A model generated the notes under the pieces. It was given only the letters and a program-made list of their open reading frames with translations. It made no database searches and had not been told where the DNA came from. 7,382 bases of DNA from NCBI GenBank assembly GCA_902805985.1, contig CADCUW010000469.1, positions 4,937 to 12,318 of the forward strand, read 5' to 3'. This DNA is from an uncultured Rubrobacteraceae bacterium. GTDB lineage: Bacteria; Actinomycetota; Rubrobacteria; Rubrobacterales; Rubrobacteraceae. Below are positions 1 through 5,695 of this stretch, one piece after another. The first letter of the stretch is position 1. Each line of letters opens with the position of its first letter. The position numbers and the translations under genes were made by a program.

Positions 1-198
1 AAGGCGGCCTTCAAGACCACGGAGTTGATCGTCTATGTGTTGGCCGTGGTGGGAGTTCTGATCGCCTCGGCGCTAGTGGACAACAACTTTGGCGCGGACC
101 CGGCGTGGCGGTACGTGACCTACCTGACGATCGGGTACATGATCAGCCGCGGCCTGGCGAAGTCCGGTTCCCGCAACCCCAAGGCCGAGGGCGAGTAG
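1..198 (+). CDS. Small two-helix membrane protein, C-terminal part (5' end outside window)
   Basis: The frame is open from base 1 and ends at TAG 196-198, giving the last 65 residues; the start lies upstream. Visible residues 9-26 form a clear hydrophobic helix rich in V, L, I and A. A short polar loop (DNNFGADPAW, 27-36) follows, then a second, weaker hydrophobic stretch (about 36-49) and a polar tail beginning RGLAKSGSR. The 'lysine-threonine-threonine-glutamate, helix, FGAD.AW, YVT.LTIGY, S/T-RGLAKSGSR' pattern is one I recall from small uncharacterised actinobacterial membrane proteins. That is recognition of style, not a named family with known function. Both termini would lie on the same side of the membrane if both helices insert. 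A hairpin at 221-267 follows the stop codon, consistent with this being the end of its transcript. No function is assigned. Confidence 0.75.
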   Translation, partial: KAAFKTTELIVYVLAVVGVLIASALVDNNFGADPAWRYVTYLTIGYMISRGLAKSGSRNPKAEGE

Positions 199-220
199 TA
201 CGCCGCGTCGGATTTGGGGC

Positions 221-272
221 GCGAACGGGGCCAGGGTCTCAAAAACCCCGGTCCCGGTCCCGTTCGCGTTTT
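221..272 (+). terminator. Stem-loop terminator after the first gene
   Basis: GCGAACGGGGCC (221-232) pairs with GGTCCCGTTCGC (256-267): 12 base pairs including one G-U. An additional GGG/CCC pairing (234-236 with 253-255) can form inside. The right arm is followed by GTTTT (268-272), a short U-rich tail. It starts 22 bases past the stop codon of the preceding gene. The structure fits a factor-independent terminator, though the tail is short. Confidence 0.6.
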
Positions 273-301
273 CGCGACCCCGAAAAGAATGGCGGGTCTA
301 G

Positions 302-415
302 ATGATACGGGTCCCCGGAGGGTGCCTGTTCTGGGTGCTGCTCAGCGTGGCGCTGAGCGTGGCGCTGAGCGTTGGCCTGACCGTACTCGTGAACCTTGTC
401 CTTCTTCTGTTCTGA
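302..415 (+). CDS. Tiny single-pass membrane protein, 37 aa
   Basis: ATG 302 to TGA 413-415 encodes 37 residues starting MIRVPGGCLFWVLL. After the short MIR head almost everything is hydrophobic (residues 8-37), so it can hardly be anything but one membrane helix. The middle is a tandem repeat, LSVA-LSVA-LSVG (residues 14-25), from a 12-bp DNA repeat at 344-379. The only ribosome-binding-like sequence is GGCGGG at 291-296, which is weak. Support for a real gene: it lies in an otherwise gene-free gap of almost 300 bases, and it shares its MIR start, early Cys and Gly-Cys-Leu motif, and hydrophobic body with the next tiny ORF. Against it: the size and the lack of a strong Shine-Dalgarno. Function unknown; a small membrane protein acting on a larger partner is possible. 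Confidence 0.5.
   Translation: MIRVPGGCLFWVLLSVALSVALSVGLTVLVNLVLLLF
344..379 (+). repeat. 12-bp tandem repeat inside the first tiny ORF
   Basis: The unit AGCGTGGCGCTG occurs exactly at 344-355 and 356-367, with a diverged third copy at 368-379. It is in frame and adds four-residue blocks (SVAL) to the membrane helix, so copy number would change helix length without a frameshift. Confidence 0.85.
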
Positions 416-487
416 GACGAGGGCTGAGTAGGCCGCTGGAGCGATCTTGAGACGGCTGCGGACACGGCCATTTGACTGGAGGAACGA

Positions 488-622
488 ATGATACGCTGGG
501 GACGCGGCAATCGCCGGGGGTGCTGCGTGGTGGTGCCCGTCGGGTGCCTGATGTCCGTGGTGATGATCCTGCTGTTCGCCGGTCTGGCGTTCGCCGGTCT
601 GGCGTTCGCCCAGCTTCTATAG
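488..622 (+). CDS. Tiny cysteine-containing membrane protein, 44 aa
   Basis: ATG 488 to TAG 620-622 encodes 44 residues. A strong Shine-Dalgarno GGAGG (478-482) lies five bases before the start and is the main reason to accept the gene. The N-terminus is basic (MIRWGRGNRRG), followed by CCVVVPVGC (Cys 12, 13 and 20) and a hydrophobic body with the duplicated FAGLA motif (residues 30-39). The positive-inside rule predicts a cytoplasmic N-terminus and one helix. The duplication comes from a 15-bp DNA repeat at 574-603. The MIR head and GC(L/C) motif resemble the ORF at 302-415, suggesting two members of one small-protein type. It precedes the Q-rich protein gene by 88 bases and may be cotranscribed with it. 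I do not recognise the family; the three cysteines might bind metal or form a disulfide, but nothing shows this. Confidence 0.6.
   Translation: MIRWGRGNRRGCCVVVPVGCLMSVVMILLFAGLAFAGLAFAQLL
574..610 (+). repeat. 15-bp tandem repeat inside the second tiny ORF
   Basis: GTTCGCCGGTCTGGC occurs exactly at 574-588 and 589-603, with a partial third copy (GTTCGCC) at 604-610. It is in frame and duplicates five residues of the membrane helix. Confidence 0.9.
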
Positions 623-674
623 GTCCGGCCGAACCGGTGGGAGACGTTCCGGCGCGCCACGAAACGGGTATGTA

Positions 675-691
675 GCTCTCTGCGAGAGAGC
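675..691 (+). promoter_or_regulatory. Leader hairpin before the Q-rich gene
   Basis: GCTCTCT (675-681) pairs perfectly with AGAGAGC (685-691) around a three-base loop, ending ten bases before the GGGAGAG ribosome-binding site (701-707) of the gene at 711. The left arm's CTCTC could instead pair with GAGAG (703-707), which would hide the ribosome-binding site. An mRNA-stabilising or translation-control role is inference; the hairpin itself is plain in the sequence. Confidence 0.45.
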
Positions 692-710
692 GAACCAGCA
701 GGGAGAGACG

Positions 711-1265
711 ATGACTGAGAAAAGCATCGACAGGATGGAGCGGGCACCGGAGGAGGCCCGGCAGCAGTGGCTTGGGATGTTGCAGACCCTCTCCGAGCAG
801 ATCCAGCACCAGCAGCAGACCTCCCAGCAGATGACCCAGGAGATGATGGAAACCTACATGCAGCTCCTGAACACCCCGGGCTCCTACCTCTCCGGCCAGG
901 CCGAGCAGCAGCGAGAGACCTTCCAGCAGACGGCCCAGCAGTGGATGGAGCAGGCCCAGCAGCAACGCCAGACGTTCCAGCAGCAGGCGCAGCAACAGCA
1001 GCAGGCCTTCCAGCAGATGACCCAGGAGGTCATGAACACCTACGCGCAGTTCTTCAACATCCCGCTCTCCTACGCCCGCAAGGGCCTGCGGGACGCCGGG
1101 TTCCCGATCGAGAACTACGACGACCTGAACGCGGACGACTTCTCCAAGCGCGTCGCCGGCCTCTCCGCCGAGGAGCTTCGGGTGGTGCGCGACTACGAGG
1201 AGCGCAACAAGAACCGCGACACGGTGCTGGAGCAGCTCGACCGCAGGATACGGTCGGGCTCCTGA
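711..1265 (+). CDS. Glutamine-rich, internally duplicated phasin-like protein
   Basis: 184 residues from ATG 711, with ribosome-binding site GGGAGAG at 701-707. Residues 20-107 are extremely rich in Gln and lack Pro apart from one NTP, predicting long amphipathic helices or a coiled coil. Residues 39-59 and 101-121 are copies of each other (QQMTQE.M.TY.Q..N.P.SY), and 66-100 repeats a QQR.TFQQ.AQQ unit. The C-terminal part (about 134-181: NYDDLNADDF, LSAEELRVVRDYEE, NKNRDTVLEQLDRR) is a compact helical module that I recall at the end of many actinobacterial proteins. There is no signal peptide or membrane segment. Helical, Gln/Ala-rich proteins of this size are typical of phasins, which coat polyhydroxyalkanoate or lipid granules, so a granule- or membrane-surface role is plausible but unproven; no PHA synthase is in the window. 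A strong terminator follows directly. Confidence 0.85.
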   Translation: MTEKSIDRMERAPEEARQQWLGMLQTLSEQIQHQQQTSQQMTQEMMETYMQLLNTPGSYLSGQAEQQRETFQQTAQQWMEQAQQQRQTFQQQAQQQQQAFQQMTQEVMNTYAQFFNIPLSYARKGLRDAGFPIENYDDLNADDFSKRVAGLSAEELRVVRDYEERNKNRDTVLEQLDRRIRSGS

Positions 1266-1296
1266 CCCACCGGCCTCGAACGGGGCGCGGAAGAGT

Positions 1297-1355
1297 GAGC
1301 GCGAGAGCCGGCGTGGGGATCGGCGACTACGATCCCCACGCCGGCTCATGTGCTC
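1297..1355 (+). terminator. Very strong stem-loop closing the Q-rich gene
   Basis: GAGCCGGCGTGGGGATC (1305-1321) pairs perfectly over 17 bases with GATCCCCACGCCGGCTC (1331-1347) around a nine-base loop. Pairing continues outward, with one mismatch and two G-U pairs, to 1297/1355, about 25 pairs in all. No T-run follows on the plus strand. U-less GC-rich terminators of this kind are common in actinobacteria. It lies 31 bases after the stop codon. Confidence 0.8.
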
Positions 1356-1366
1356 TCGGCCCTCAC

Positions 1367-1465
1367 TCAGGTGTCGCGAAGGGGCGCCTGGACCGTTGCT
1401 GGCGCGGCTTTGCGGGACCGGGGACGGTCTCAGGACGCAAAGAACGCCCGCGGGAGAGTGCGGCG
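1367..1465 (+). promoter_or_regulatory. Candidate structured RNA before the lipid kinase
   Basis: Three successive foldable elements are visible. First: 1367-1375 with 1383-1391 (nine pairs, three G-U). Second: GGCG 1401-1404 with CGCC 1445-1448, then CTTTGCG 1408-1414 with CGCAAAG 1436-1442 (perfect), then GGACCG 1415-1420 with CGGTCT 1425-1430 (one G-U), capped by the GNRA-type loop GGGA and with a five-base bulge (CAGGA, 1431-1435). Third, competing with the first pairs of the second: CGCCCGC 1445-1451 with GCGGCG 1460-1465, which puts GGGAGAG (1452-1458) in its loop. High GC makes chance folding easy, so this is a candidate only. If translation starts at TTG 1396, most of this stretch is coding. 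Confidence 0.3.
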
Positions 1466-2346
1466 TAAAGCCCGGGGCAGTCATCATCGGCAACCCACAC
1501 TCGGGGAGCGCGGGGGACGAGGGCTACCTGGAAGGCTTCGCCGACACCTTGCGCGCCGGCGGCCTCACGGTCGAGGTCCTCAACACCGAGCGCCCGGACC
1601 ACGCCACGGAGCTCGCGGCGGCGGCCGGTGCCCGGCTCGTGATCGCCGCCGGGGGTGACGGGACGGTGAACGAGGTCATAAACGGTCTCTCGAAGGACGC
1701 CACGCTTGGCATCCTCCCTTTAGGCACGGCGAACGTTCTGGCCCGCGAGCTCGGGCTGCCGCTCGAGCCCGCGGACGCGTGCGGGAAGATCCTGACCGGC
1801 AAGGCCTTCCGGATGGATGTCGGGGTGGCGACGGACGGCGAGGGGACGGAGCGGCGCTTCGCCTGCATGGCAGGCATCGGCTTCGACGCCGACGTCGTGC
1901 GTGAGGTGGGCCCGCGCCTCAAGCGCTACCTGAGGTCGCTCGCCTTCCCACTCGTCGCGTTCAAGGTATACCTCAGGGGCGGCCGGCCGGAGCTGCACAT
2001 CAAGGACGGAGACACCACCCACGCGGTTCAGTACGCCATCGTCGCCAACGGCCAGTACTACGGGGGAGATTTCGAGACGGCCGAGCACGCCTCGTTGACG
2101 AGCGGCGAGCTTCAGATCGTCCTCGTCGATAAGGTGGGCCACCTCGCCCGGCCCGACGTCCTGGCCCACATCCTGGCCAAGAAGCCCCTGGACCGCACCA
2201 TGAGGTCGTTCGCCTCAAGCGGCGTCCGCGCCGAGTCCCCGGACGGCCGCGGCGAGGGCGTCCCGGTGCAGGTAGACGGCGAGGTCTGGGGCCACCTGCC
2301 GATGTCCTTCCGCATCGAGCCCGCCGCCCTGGCGGTGATCCGGTAA
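1396..2346 (+). CDS. YegS/DgkB-family lipid (diacylglycerol-type) kinase
   Basis: ATP-dependent lipid kinase of the DAGK catalytic superfamily (LCB5/YegS/DgkB), probably phosphorylating diacylglycerol or a related lipid at the inner membrane face. Numbered from TTG 1396, it shows GNPHSGS near the N-terminus, the nucleotide-binding GGDGTVNEV (86-94), PLGTANVLARELGLP (108-122), GIGFDADV (160-167), ANGQYYGG (217-224) and the C-terminal QVDGE (292-296). All the usual family signatures are present and the length is normal. The start is the odd point. Conserved sequence begins about 1468, but the only canonical in-frame starts are ATG 1348 (abutting the terminator stem, no ribosome-binding site), TTG 1396 (weak AAGGGG at 1379-1384) and CTG 1399. 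GGGAGAG at 1452-1458 is ideally spaced for 1465, where the codon is GTA. I give the nearest canonical start. The product is certain at family level; the substrate is not. Confidence 0.88.
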   Translation: MLARLCGTGDGLRTQRTPAGECGVKPGAVIIGNPHSGSAGDEGYLEGFADTLRAGGLTVEVLNTERPDHATELAAAAGARLVIAAGGDGTVNEVINGLSKDATLGILPLGTANVLARELGLPLEPADACGKILTGKAFRMDVGVATDGEGTERRFACMAGIGFDADVVREVGPRLKRYLRSLAFPLVAFKVYLRGGRPELHIKDGDTTHAVQYAIVANGQYYGGDFETAEHASLTSGELQIVLVDKVGHLARPDVLAHILAKKPLDRTMRSFASSGVRAESPDGRGEGVPVQVDGEVWGHLPMSFRIEPAALAVIR

Positions 2347-2396
2347 AGCCCTTCCGGAGACAGAGAGAGATGACGGCCCGGGAGACTCGCATGGGC

Positions 2397-2402
2397 TATG
2401 AT
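2397..2402 (+). promoter_or_regulatory. Possible -10 box for the lut operon
   Basis: TATGAT is a five-of-six match to the -10 consensus, in the 134-base gap between the lipid kinase and lutA and about 80 bases before the lutA start. There is no convincing -35 at 16-18 bases; ATGACG at 2370-2375 is too far. I see no clear operator palindrome in the gap. Confidence 0.35.
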
Positions 2403-2480
2403 GCGGGGCAGACCGTAGGGAGAGGAGGCCCGATTGTCCCGTAGCCGTGAGCGCATCGCCCCTACCGGGAGACGGCGAAC

Positions 2481-3215
2481 GTGCGCGTAGCGCTCTTTAT
2501 CACGTGCTTCAACGACACCCTGTTTCCCGAGACGGGCCGGGCGACCGTCGGGGTGCTGGAGCGGCTGGGCCACGAGGTCGCGTTCCCCGAGGCGCAGACG
2601 TGCTGCGGGCAGATGCACTTCAACACCGGCTACCAGAGGGAGGCGATCCCGCTGGTGAGGCGCTTCGTCGAGATCTTCGAGCCCTACGACGCCGTGGTAG
2701 CCCCCTCGGGCTCGTGCGTGGGCATGGTCCGCGACCTCTACCCGATGGCCGCAGACCTCTCCGACGACGCGGACCTCGCCCGCCGCATCGACGACCTCGC
2801 CCCCAAAGTCTTCGAGCTCTCCGAGTTCCTGGTAAAGAGGCTCGGCGTCACGGACGTCGGGGCGTACTACCCGCACCGGGTCACCTACCACCCGACCTGC
2901 CACTCCCTGAGGATGCTGAAGGTCGGGGAGGCGCCGCTTGAGCTGCTACGGAACGTGCGGGGGATGGAGCTCGTGGAGCTCGGCGAGGCGGAGCAGTGCT
3001 GCGGTTTCGGGGGGACGTTCGCGGTAAAGAACGCCGAGACCTCCGCGGCGATACTGGGGGACAAGATCCGGCGCGTCCTCGACACCGAGGCCGAGGTCTG
3101 CGCGGCCGGGGACAACTCGTGTCTCATGCACATCGGCGGCGGCCTCAGGCGCCTGCAGGCCGGTGTCGAAACCGTTCACCTGGCCGAGATACTCCACTCG
3201 ACGGAGGAGAGATGA
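2481..3215 (+). CDS. lutA: LutA, cysteine-rich subunit of the L-lactate oxidation complex
   Basis: LutA works with LutB and LutC to oxidise L-lactate to pyruvate in the cytoplasm (B. subtilis LutABC, E. coli YkgEFG). The 244 residues match the family length of about 240. Two cysteine-rich (CCG) domains are visible: Cys9, Cys41-Cys42 (TCCGQ) and Cys79 (GSC) in the first; Cys140 (HPTCH), Cys173-Cys174 (CCGFGG) and Cys214 (DNSC) in the second. These are the expected ligands for an iron-sulfur centre and resemble those in heterodisulfide reductase and glycolate oxidase subunits. The GTG 2481 start has GGGAGA (2467-2472) eight bases upstream, and the sequence begins MRVALFITCF, as homologues do. 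Its TGA overlaps the lutB ATG (ATGA, 3212-3215), indicating translational coupling. Confidence 0.95.
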   Translation: MRVALFITCFNDTLFPETGRATVGVLERLGHEVAFPEAQTCCGQMHFNTGYQREAIPLVRRFVEIFEPYDAVVAPSGSCVGMVRDLYPMAADLSDDADLARRIDDLAPKVFELSEFLVKRLGVTDVGAYYPHRVTYHPTCHSLRMLKVGEAPLELLRNVRGMELVELGEAEQCCGFGGTFAVKNAETSAAILGDKIRRVLDTEAEVCAAGDNSCLMHIGGGLRRLQAGVETVHLAEILHSTEER

Positions 3216-4678
3216 CCCCGAAGACCAAGCCGCCCGACGCCTTCTCCCCCGGCCCGACCCCTACCTTCGAGGCCTCAGCCCGCGAGAGCCTGCGCGACTC
3301 CCAGCTCCGCCGCAACCTCGGCAAGGCCACCCAGACCATCCGCCGCAAGAGGACGATAGCCGTCGAGGAGATGCCCGACTGGGAGGAGCTGCGCGAGGCC
3401 GGCCGCGCCCTCAAGGAGCGCACTTTACGTCATCTCGACACATACCTGCTCCAGCTCGAGGAATCCGTGACGCGGGCCGGCGGGGTCGTCCACTGGGCGC
3501 GCGACGCCGACGAGGCGAACCGCATCATCGCCGGTATCGCGAAGGAGAAAGGCGCCGACGAGGTCGTCAAGGTCAAGTCCATAGCCACCGACGAGACCAA
3601 GCTCAACGAGCATCTGGAGTCTGAAGGCATCCACGCCTTCGAGACGGACCTCGCGGAGCTCATCATCCAGCTCGCCGGTGAGAACTCGTCGCACATCCTG
3701 GTGCCGGCGATCCACAAGAACCGCGCGGAGATCCGGGAGCTTTTCTTGCGGGAGCTCGACGTCGAGGACCTCTCCGACGAGCCGAAAGACCTGACGAACG
3801 CGGCCCGGCTCTACCTGCGCAAGAAGTTCCTGGGCGCGAAGGTCGGCATAAGCGGGGCCAACTTCGCCGTCGCAGAGACCGGCACCGTCTCCGTCGTCGA
3901 GTCCGAGGGCAACGGGAGGATGTGCACGACGCTCCCGCCCGTGCTCGTCACGCTCATGGGTATAGAGAAGATCATCCCCGCGTGGCGGGATTTCGAGGTC
4001 TTCATGCAACTCCTCCCGCGCTCCTCGACCGCCGAGCGGATGAACCCATACACCTCGTTCTGGACCGGGGTCTCGGGCGAAGCCGGCGACGGGCCGCAGG
4101 AGTTTCACCTTGTCCTGCTGGACAACGGGCGGACGGACGTTCTGGCCGACGAGATCGGGCGCCAGACTTTGAACTGCATCCGGTGCTCGGCGTGCCTGAA
4201 CGTCTGCCCCGTCTACGAGCGGACCGGCGGCCACGCGTACAACTCCGTCTACCCGGGACCCATCGGCGCCATCCTGACGCCCCAGCTCGTGGGTATCGGC
4301 AAGCCGGGGTCTGACTCTCTGCCCTACGCCTCTTCGCTGTGCGGGGCGTGCTACCAGGTGTGTCCGGTCAAGATCAACATCCCCGAGGTCCTCGTCCACC
4401 TGCGCGGCAAGGTCGTCCGCCACAAGCAAGATAAGGGAACTCTGCGCGAGAAGCTCGATCCCGAGAACGCCACGATGCAGGCAATGGCGAAGGCTTTCTC
4501 GGACCCTGCGCTCTACGAGAACGCCCAGAGGCTCGCCAGGGTCGGGCAGTGGCCCTTCGCCCGGGGGGGCAAGATCTCGAGCCTCCCCGGCCGCCTCGCC
4601 GGCTGGACGGCCGTGAGGGACCTGAAGCCGGTTCCCAGGCAGTCGTTCAGGGAGTGGTGGAAGGAGGAGCGGGGCTAG
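3212..4678 (+). CDS. lutB: LutB, iron-sulfur/LUD-domain subunit of the L-lactate oxidation complex
   Basis: The 488-residue electron-transfer subunit. Residues about 75-300 form the LUD domain, including GISGANFAVAETGTV (212-226) and the LPPVLVTLMGIEKI segment. The ferredoxin-type region follows: Cys322, 325, 328 and 332 (C..C..C...CP) and Cys377, 380 and 384 (CGAC...CPV). The C-terminal helical tail ending in PRQSFREWWKEERG is typical of LutB. The frame stays open upstream to 2996, but that extension only shadows lutA. The true start is ATG 3212, with GGAGG (3203-3207) upstream, overlapping the lutA stop by four bases. Its TAG overlaps the lutC GTG by one base. Length and motifs are intact. 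Confusion with LutC is excluded by the cluster motifs. Confidence 0.95.
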   Translation: MTPKTKPPDAFSPGPTPTFEASARESLRDSQLRRNLGKATQTIRRKRTIAVEEMPDWEELREAGRALKERTLRHLDTYLLQLEESVTRAGGVVHWARDADEANRIIAGIAKEKGADEVVKVKSIATDETKLNEHLESEGIHAFETDLAELIIQLAGENSSHILVPAIHKNRAEIRELFLRELDVEDLSDEPKDLTNAARLYLRKKFLGAKVGISGANFAVAETGTVSVVESEGNGRMCTTLPPVLVTLMGIEKIIPAWRDFEVFMQLLPRSSTAERMNPYTSFWTGVSGEAGDGPQEFHLVLLDNGRTDVLADEIGRQTLNCIRCSACLNVCPVYERTGGHAYNSVYPGPIGAILTPQLVGIGKPGSDSLPYASSLCGACYQVCPVKINIPEVLVHLRGKVVRHKQDKGTLREKLDPENATMQAMAKAFSDPALYENAQRLARVGQWPFARGGKISSLPGRLAGWTAVRDLKPVPRQSFREWWKEERG

Positions 4679-5334
4679 TGGCCACGGCGAAGGAGACGAT
4701 CCTGTGGCGCGTCCGCCGAGCGACCCGCGACGTGCCAGAAAATGAGCGGCCCGAAGACGTCGCTGTGGAGCGCGGGTACCGAAAGGAGGGCGACGCCCCG
4801 CGAGCTGAGATCGTCGCCCGCTTCGCCGAGTACGTCGCCGAGTACGAGGCGACCGTGCACCGGGTGGATGAGGCCGACCTGCCCGCCCGCATCGCGGAGA
4901 TGCTCGAGAGACGCGGCCTGAAAAGCCTCGTCGTCCCGCCGCTGGTCCCCGAGGCGTGGATACCGGAGGGCATAGAGGTCTTGCGGGACGCGGCGAGGCC
5001 GCGCCTCACCAACGAGGAGCTAGACGGCGCGGACGGGGTGCTCACGGGCTGCGCACTCGGCATCGCCCAGACGGGTACCATCGTGCTCGACGCCGGGCCT
5101 GCCCAGGGACGGAGGGCGCTCACGCTGCTGCCCGACTACCACCTGTGCGTCGTGCGCGAGGAGCAGGTCGTGGACCTCGTCCCCGAGGCGTTCGCGAAGC
5201 TGGAGGAGGCCGCAAGAGGTGAGGGCCGGGCCGTCACCTTCATCTCGGGTCCATCCGCGACCTCGGACATAGAGCTGAACCGGGTCGAGGGCGTGCACGG
5301 GCCGCGGGCGCTTGAGGTCCTGATCGTTGGCTAA
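4678..5334 (+). CDS. lutC: LutC, LUD-domain subunit of the L-lactate oxidation complex
   Basis: 218 residues, third subunit of the lactate-oxidising complex. The family signature is in the second half: GADGVLTGCALGIAQTGTIV (118-137), LPDYHLCVV (151-159) and SGPSATSDIEL (190-200), ending in HGPRALEVLIVG. It has no iron-sulfur cysteine cluster, as expected for LutC. The start chosen is GTG 4678, sharing one base with the lutB stop (TAGTG), with AAGGAGG (4661-4667) ten bases upstream inside lutB. The open frame extends back to 4549, but that part overlaps lutB and does not look like LutC. The N-terminal 60 residues are the usual variable helical lead-in. Confidence 0.94.
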   Translation: MATAKETILWRVRRATRDVPENERPEDVAVERGYRKEGDAPRAEIVARFAEYVAEYEATVHRVDEADLPARIAEMLERRGLKSLVVPPLVPEAWIPEGIEVLRDAARPRLTNEELDGADGVLTGCALGIAQTGTIVLDAGPAQGRRALTLLPDYHLCVVREEQVVDLVPEAFAKLEEAARGEGRAVTFISGPSATSDIELNRVEGVHGPRALEVLIVG

Positions 5335-5346
5335 GGGAGGAAAAAC

Positions 5347-5682
5347 GTGAGCTTCTATGCCCTGAACCTCTTCGACCTCGCAGACAACGACTCCTACCTG
5401 CAGTACTCGCGCCGCGCTCCGGCGGCGGTCGCCAAGCACGACGGGCGGGTCGTGGCCCTGGGGCTACTGGACGAAGCGCTGGAAAAAGAGCCGGTGGTGG
5501 AGCCGCGTACCGTAATGATCCTGGTGGAGTGGGCCTCCCGCGAATCTTTCCGATCTTTTCTGGAAGACCCGGAGCTTGCAGACCTCCACCCCCTGCGCGA
5601 GGACGGAACCCGCAACTACCTGTGGTGGACCTACGAGAGCCTCGACGACCTCAGGCCACTCTTCGCCGCCCGGGGTCTCTAG
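5347..5682 (+). CDS. DUF1330-like small protein, last gene of the lut operon
   Basis: 111 residues from GTG 5347, with a strong GGAGG (5336-5340) six bases upstream and only 12 bases after lutC, so almost certainly cotranscribed. The pattern fits a dimeric alpha/beta-barrel (ferredoxin-like) fold of DUF1330/NIPSNAP/ABM type: a beta strand with FYALNLFDL, helix around YLQYSRRAPAAVAKHDG (18-33), strand GRVVALG (33-39), strand TVMILVEWAS (55-64) with helix ESFRSFLEDPEL (67-78), then HPLREDGTRNYLWWTYE. The end is rich in aromatics (YLWWTYE). No catalytic role is known for most members. Position suggests a helper in lactate or pyruvate metabolism or in protecting the complex, but that is guilt by association. 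An unrelated monooxygenase-like function is equally possible. Confidence 0.75.
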   Translation: MSFYALNLFDLADNDSYLQYSRRAPAAVAKHDGRVVALGLLDEALEKEPVVEPRTVMILVEWASRESFRSFLEDPELADLHPLREDGTRNYLWWTYESLDDLRPLFAARGL

Positions 5683-5695
5683 GGACGAGAGGCGC

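Noticed and set aside
214..450. 78-residue plus-strand frame across the first intergenic region
   Set aside because: It runs through the terminator hairpin and out of frame with the better-supported tiny ORF at 302; Arg/Pro-rich composition is typical of random high-GC frames.
825..1073. CRISPR-like repeat array
   Set aside because: The repeats are codon-level similarity within a protein, with no identical repeat units and no regular spacers.
1401..1465. c-di-GMP-I (GEMM) or glycine riboswitch
   Set aside because: Only short matches (GGACGCAAAG; CTCAGG) occur. The GGCAAACC and second-helix parts of GEMM and the full two-part glycine core are missing or paired differently.
342..1493. 383-residue minus-strand open frame opposite the Q-rich gene
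   Set aside because: It runs antisense to a gene with a good ribosome-binding site and through a strong terminator; its long LLL runs are the complement of CAG-rich codons. High-GC antisense shadow.
2370..2444. Possible 24-residue leader peptide (ATG 2370 to TAG 2442-2444) before lutA
   Set aside because: Only a loose purine-rich stretch precedes it, the predicted -10 box lies inside it, and there is no codon run suggesting attenuation.
2112..2903. 263-residue minus-strand open frame across the kinase end and lutA
   Set aside because: Spans two real genes on the other strand and the gap between them; no motif, an expected high-GC artefact.
3425..4429. 334-residue minus-strand open frame inside lutB
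   Set aside because: Antisense to a clear, fully motif-bearing lutB; no domain recognisable.
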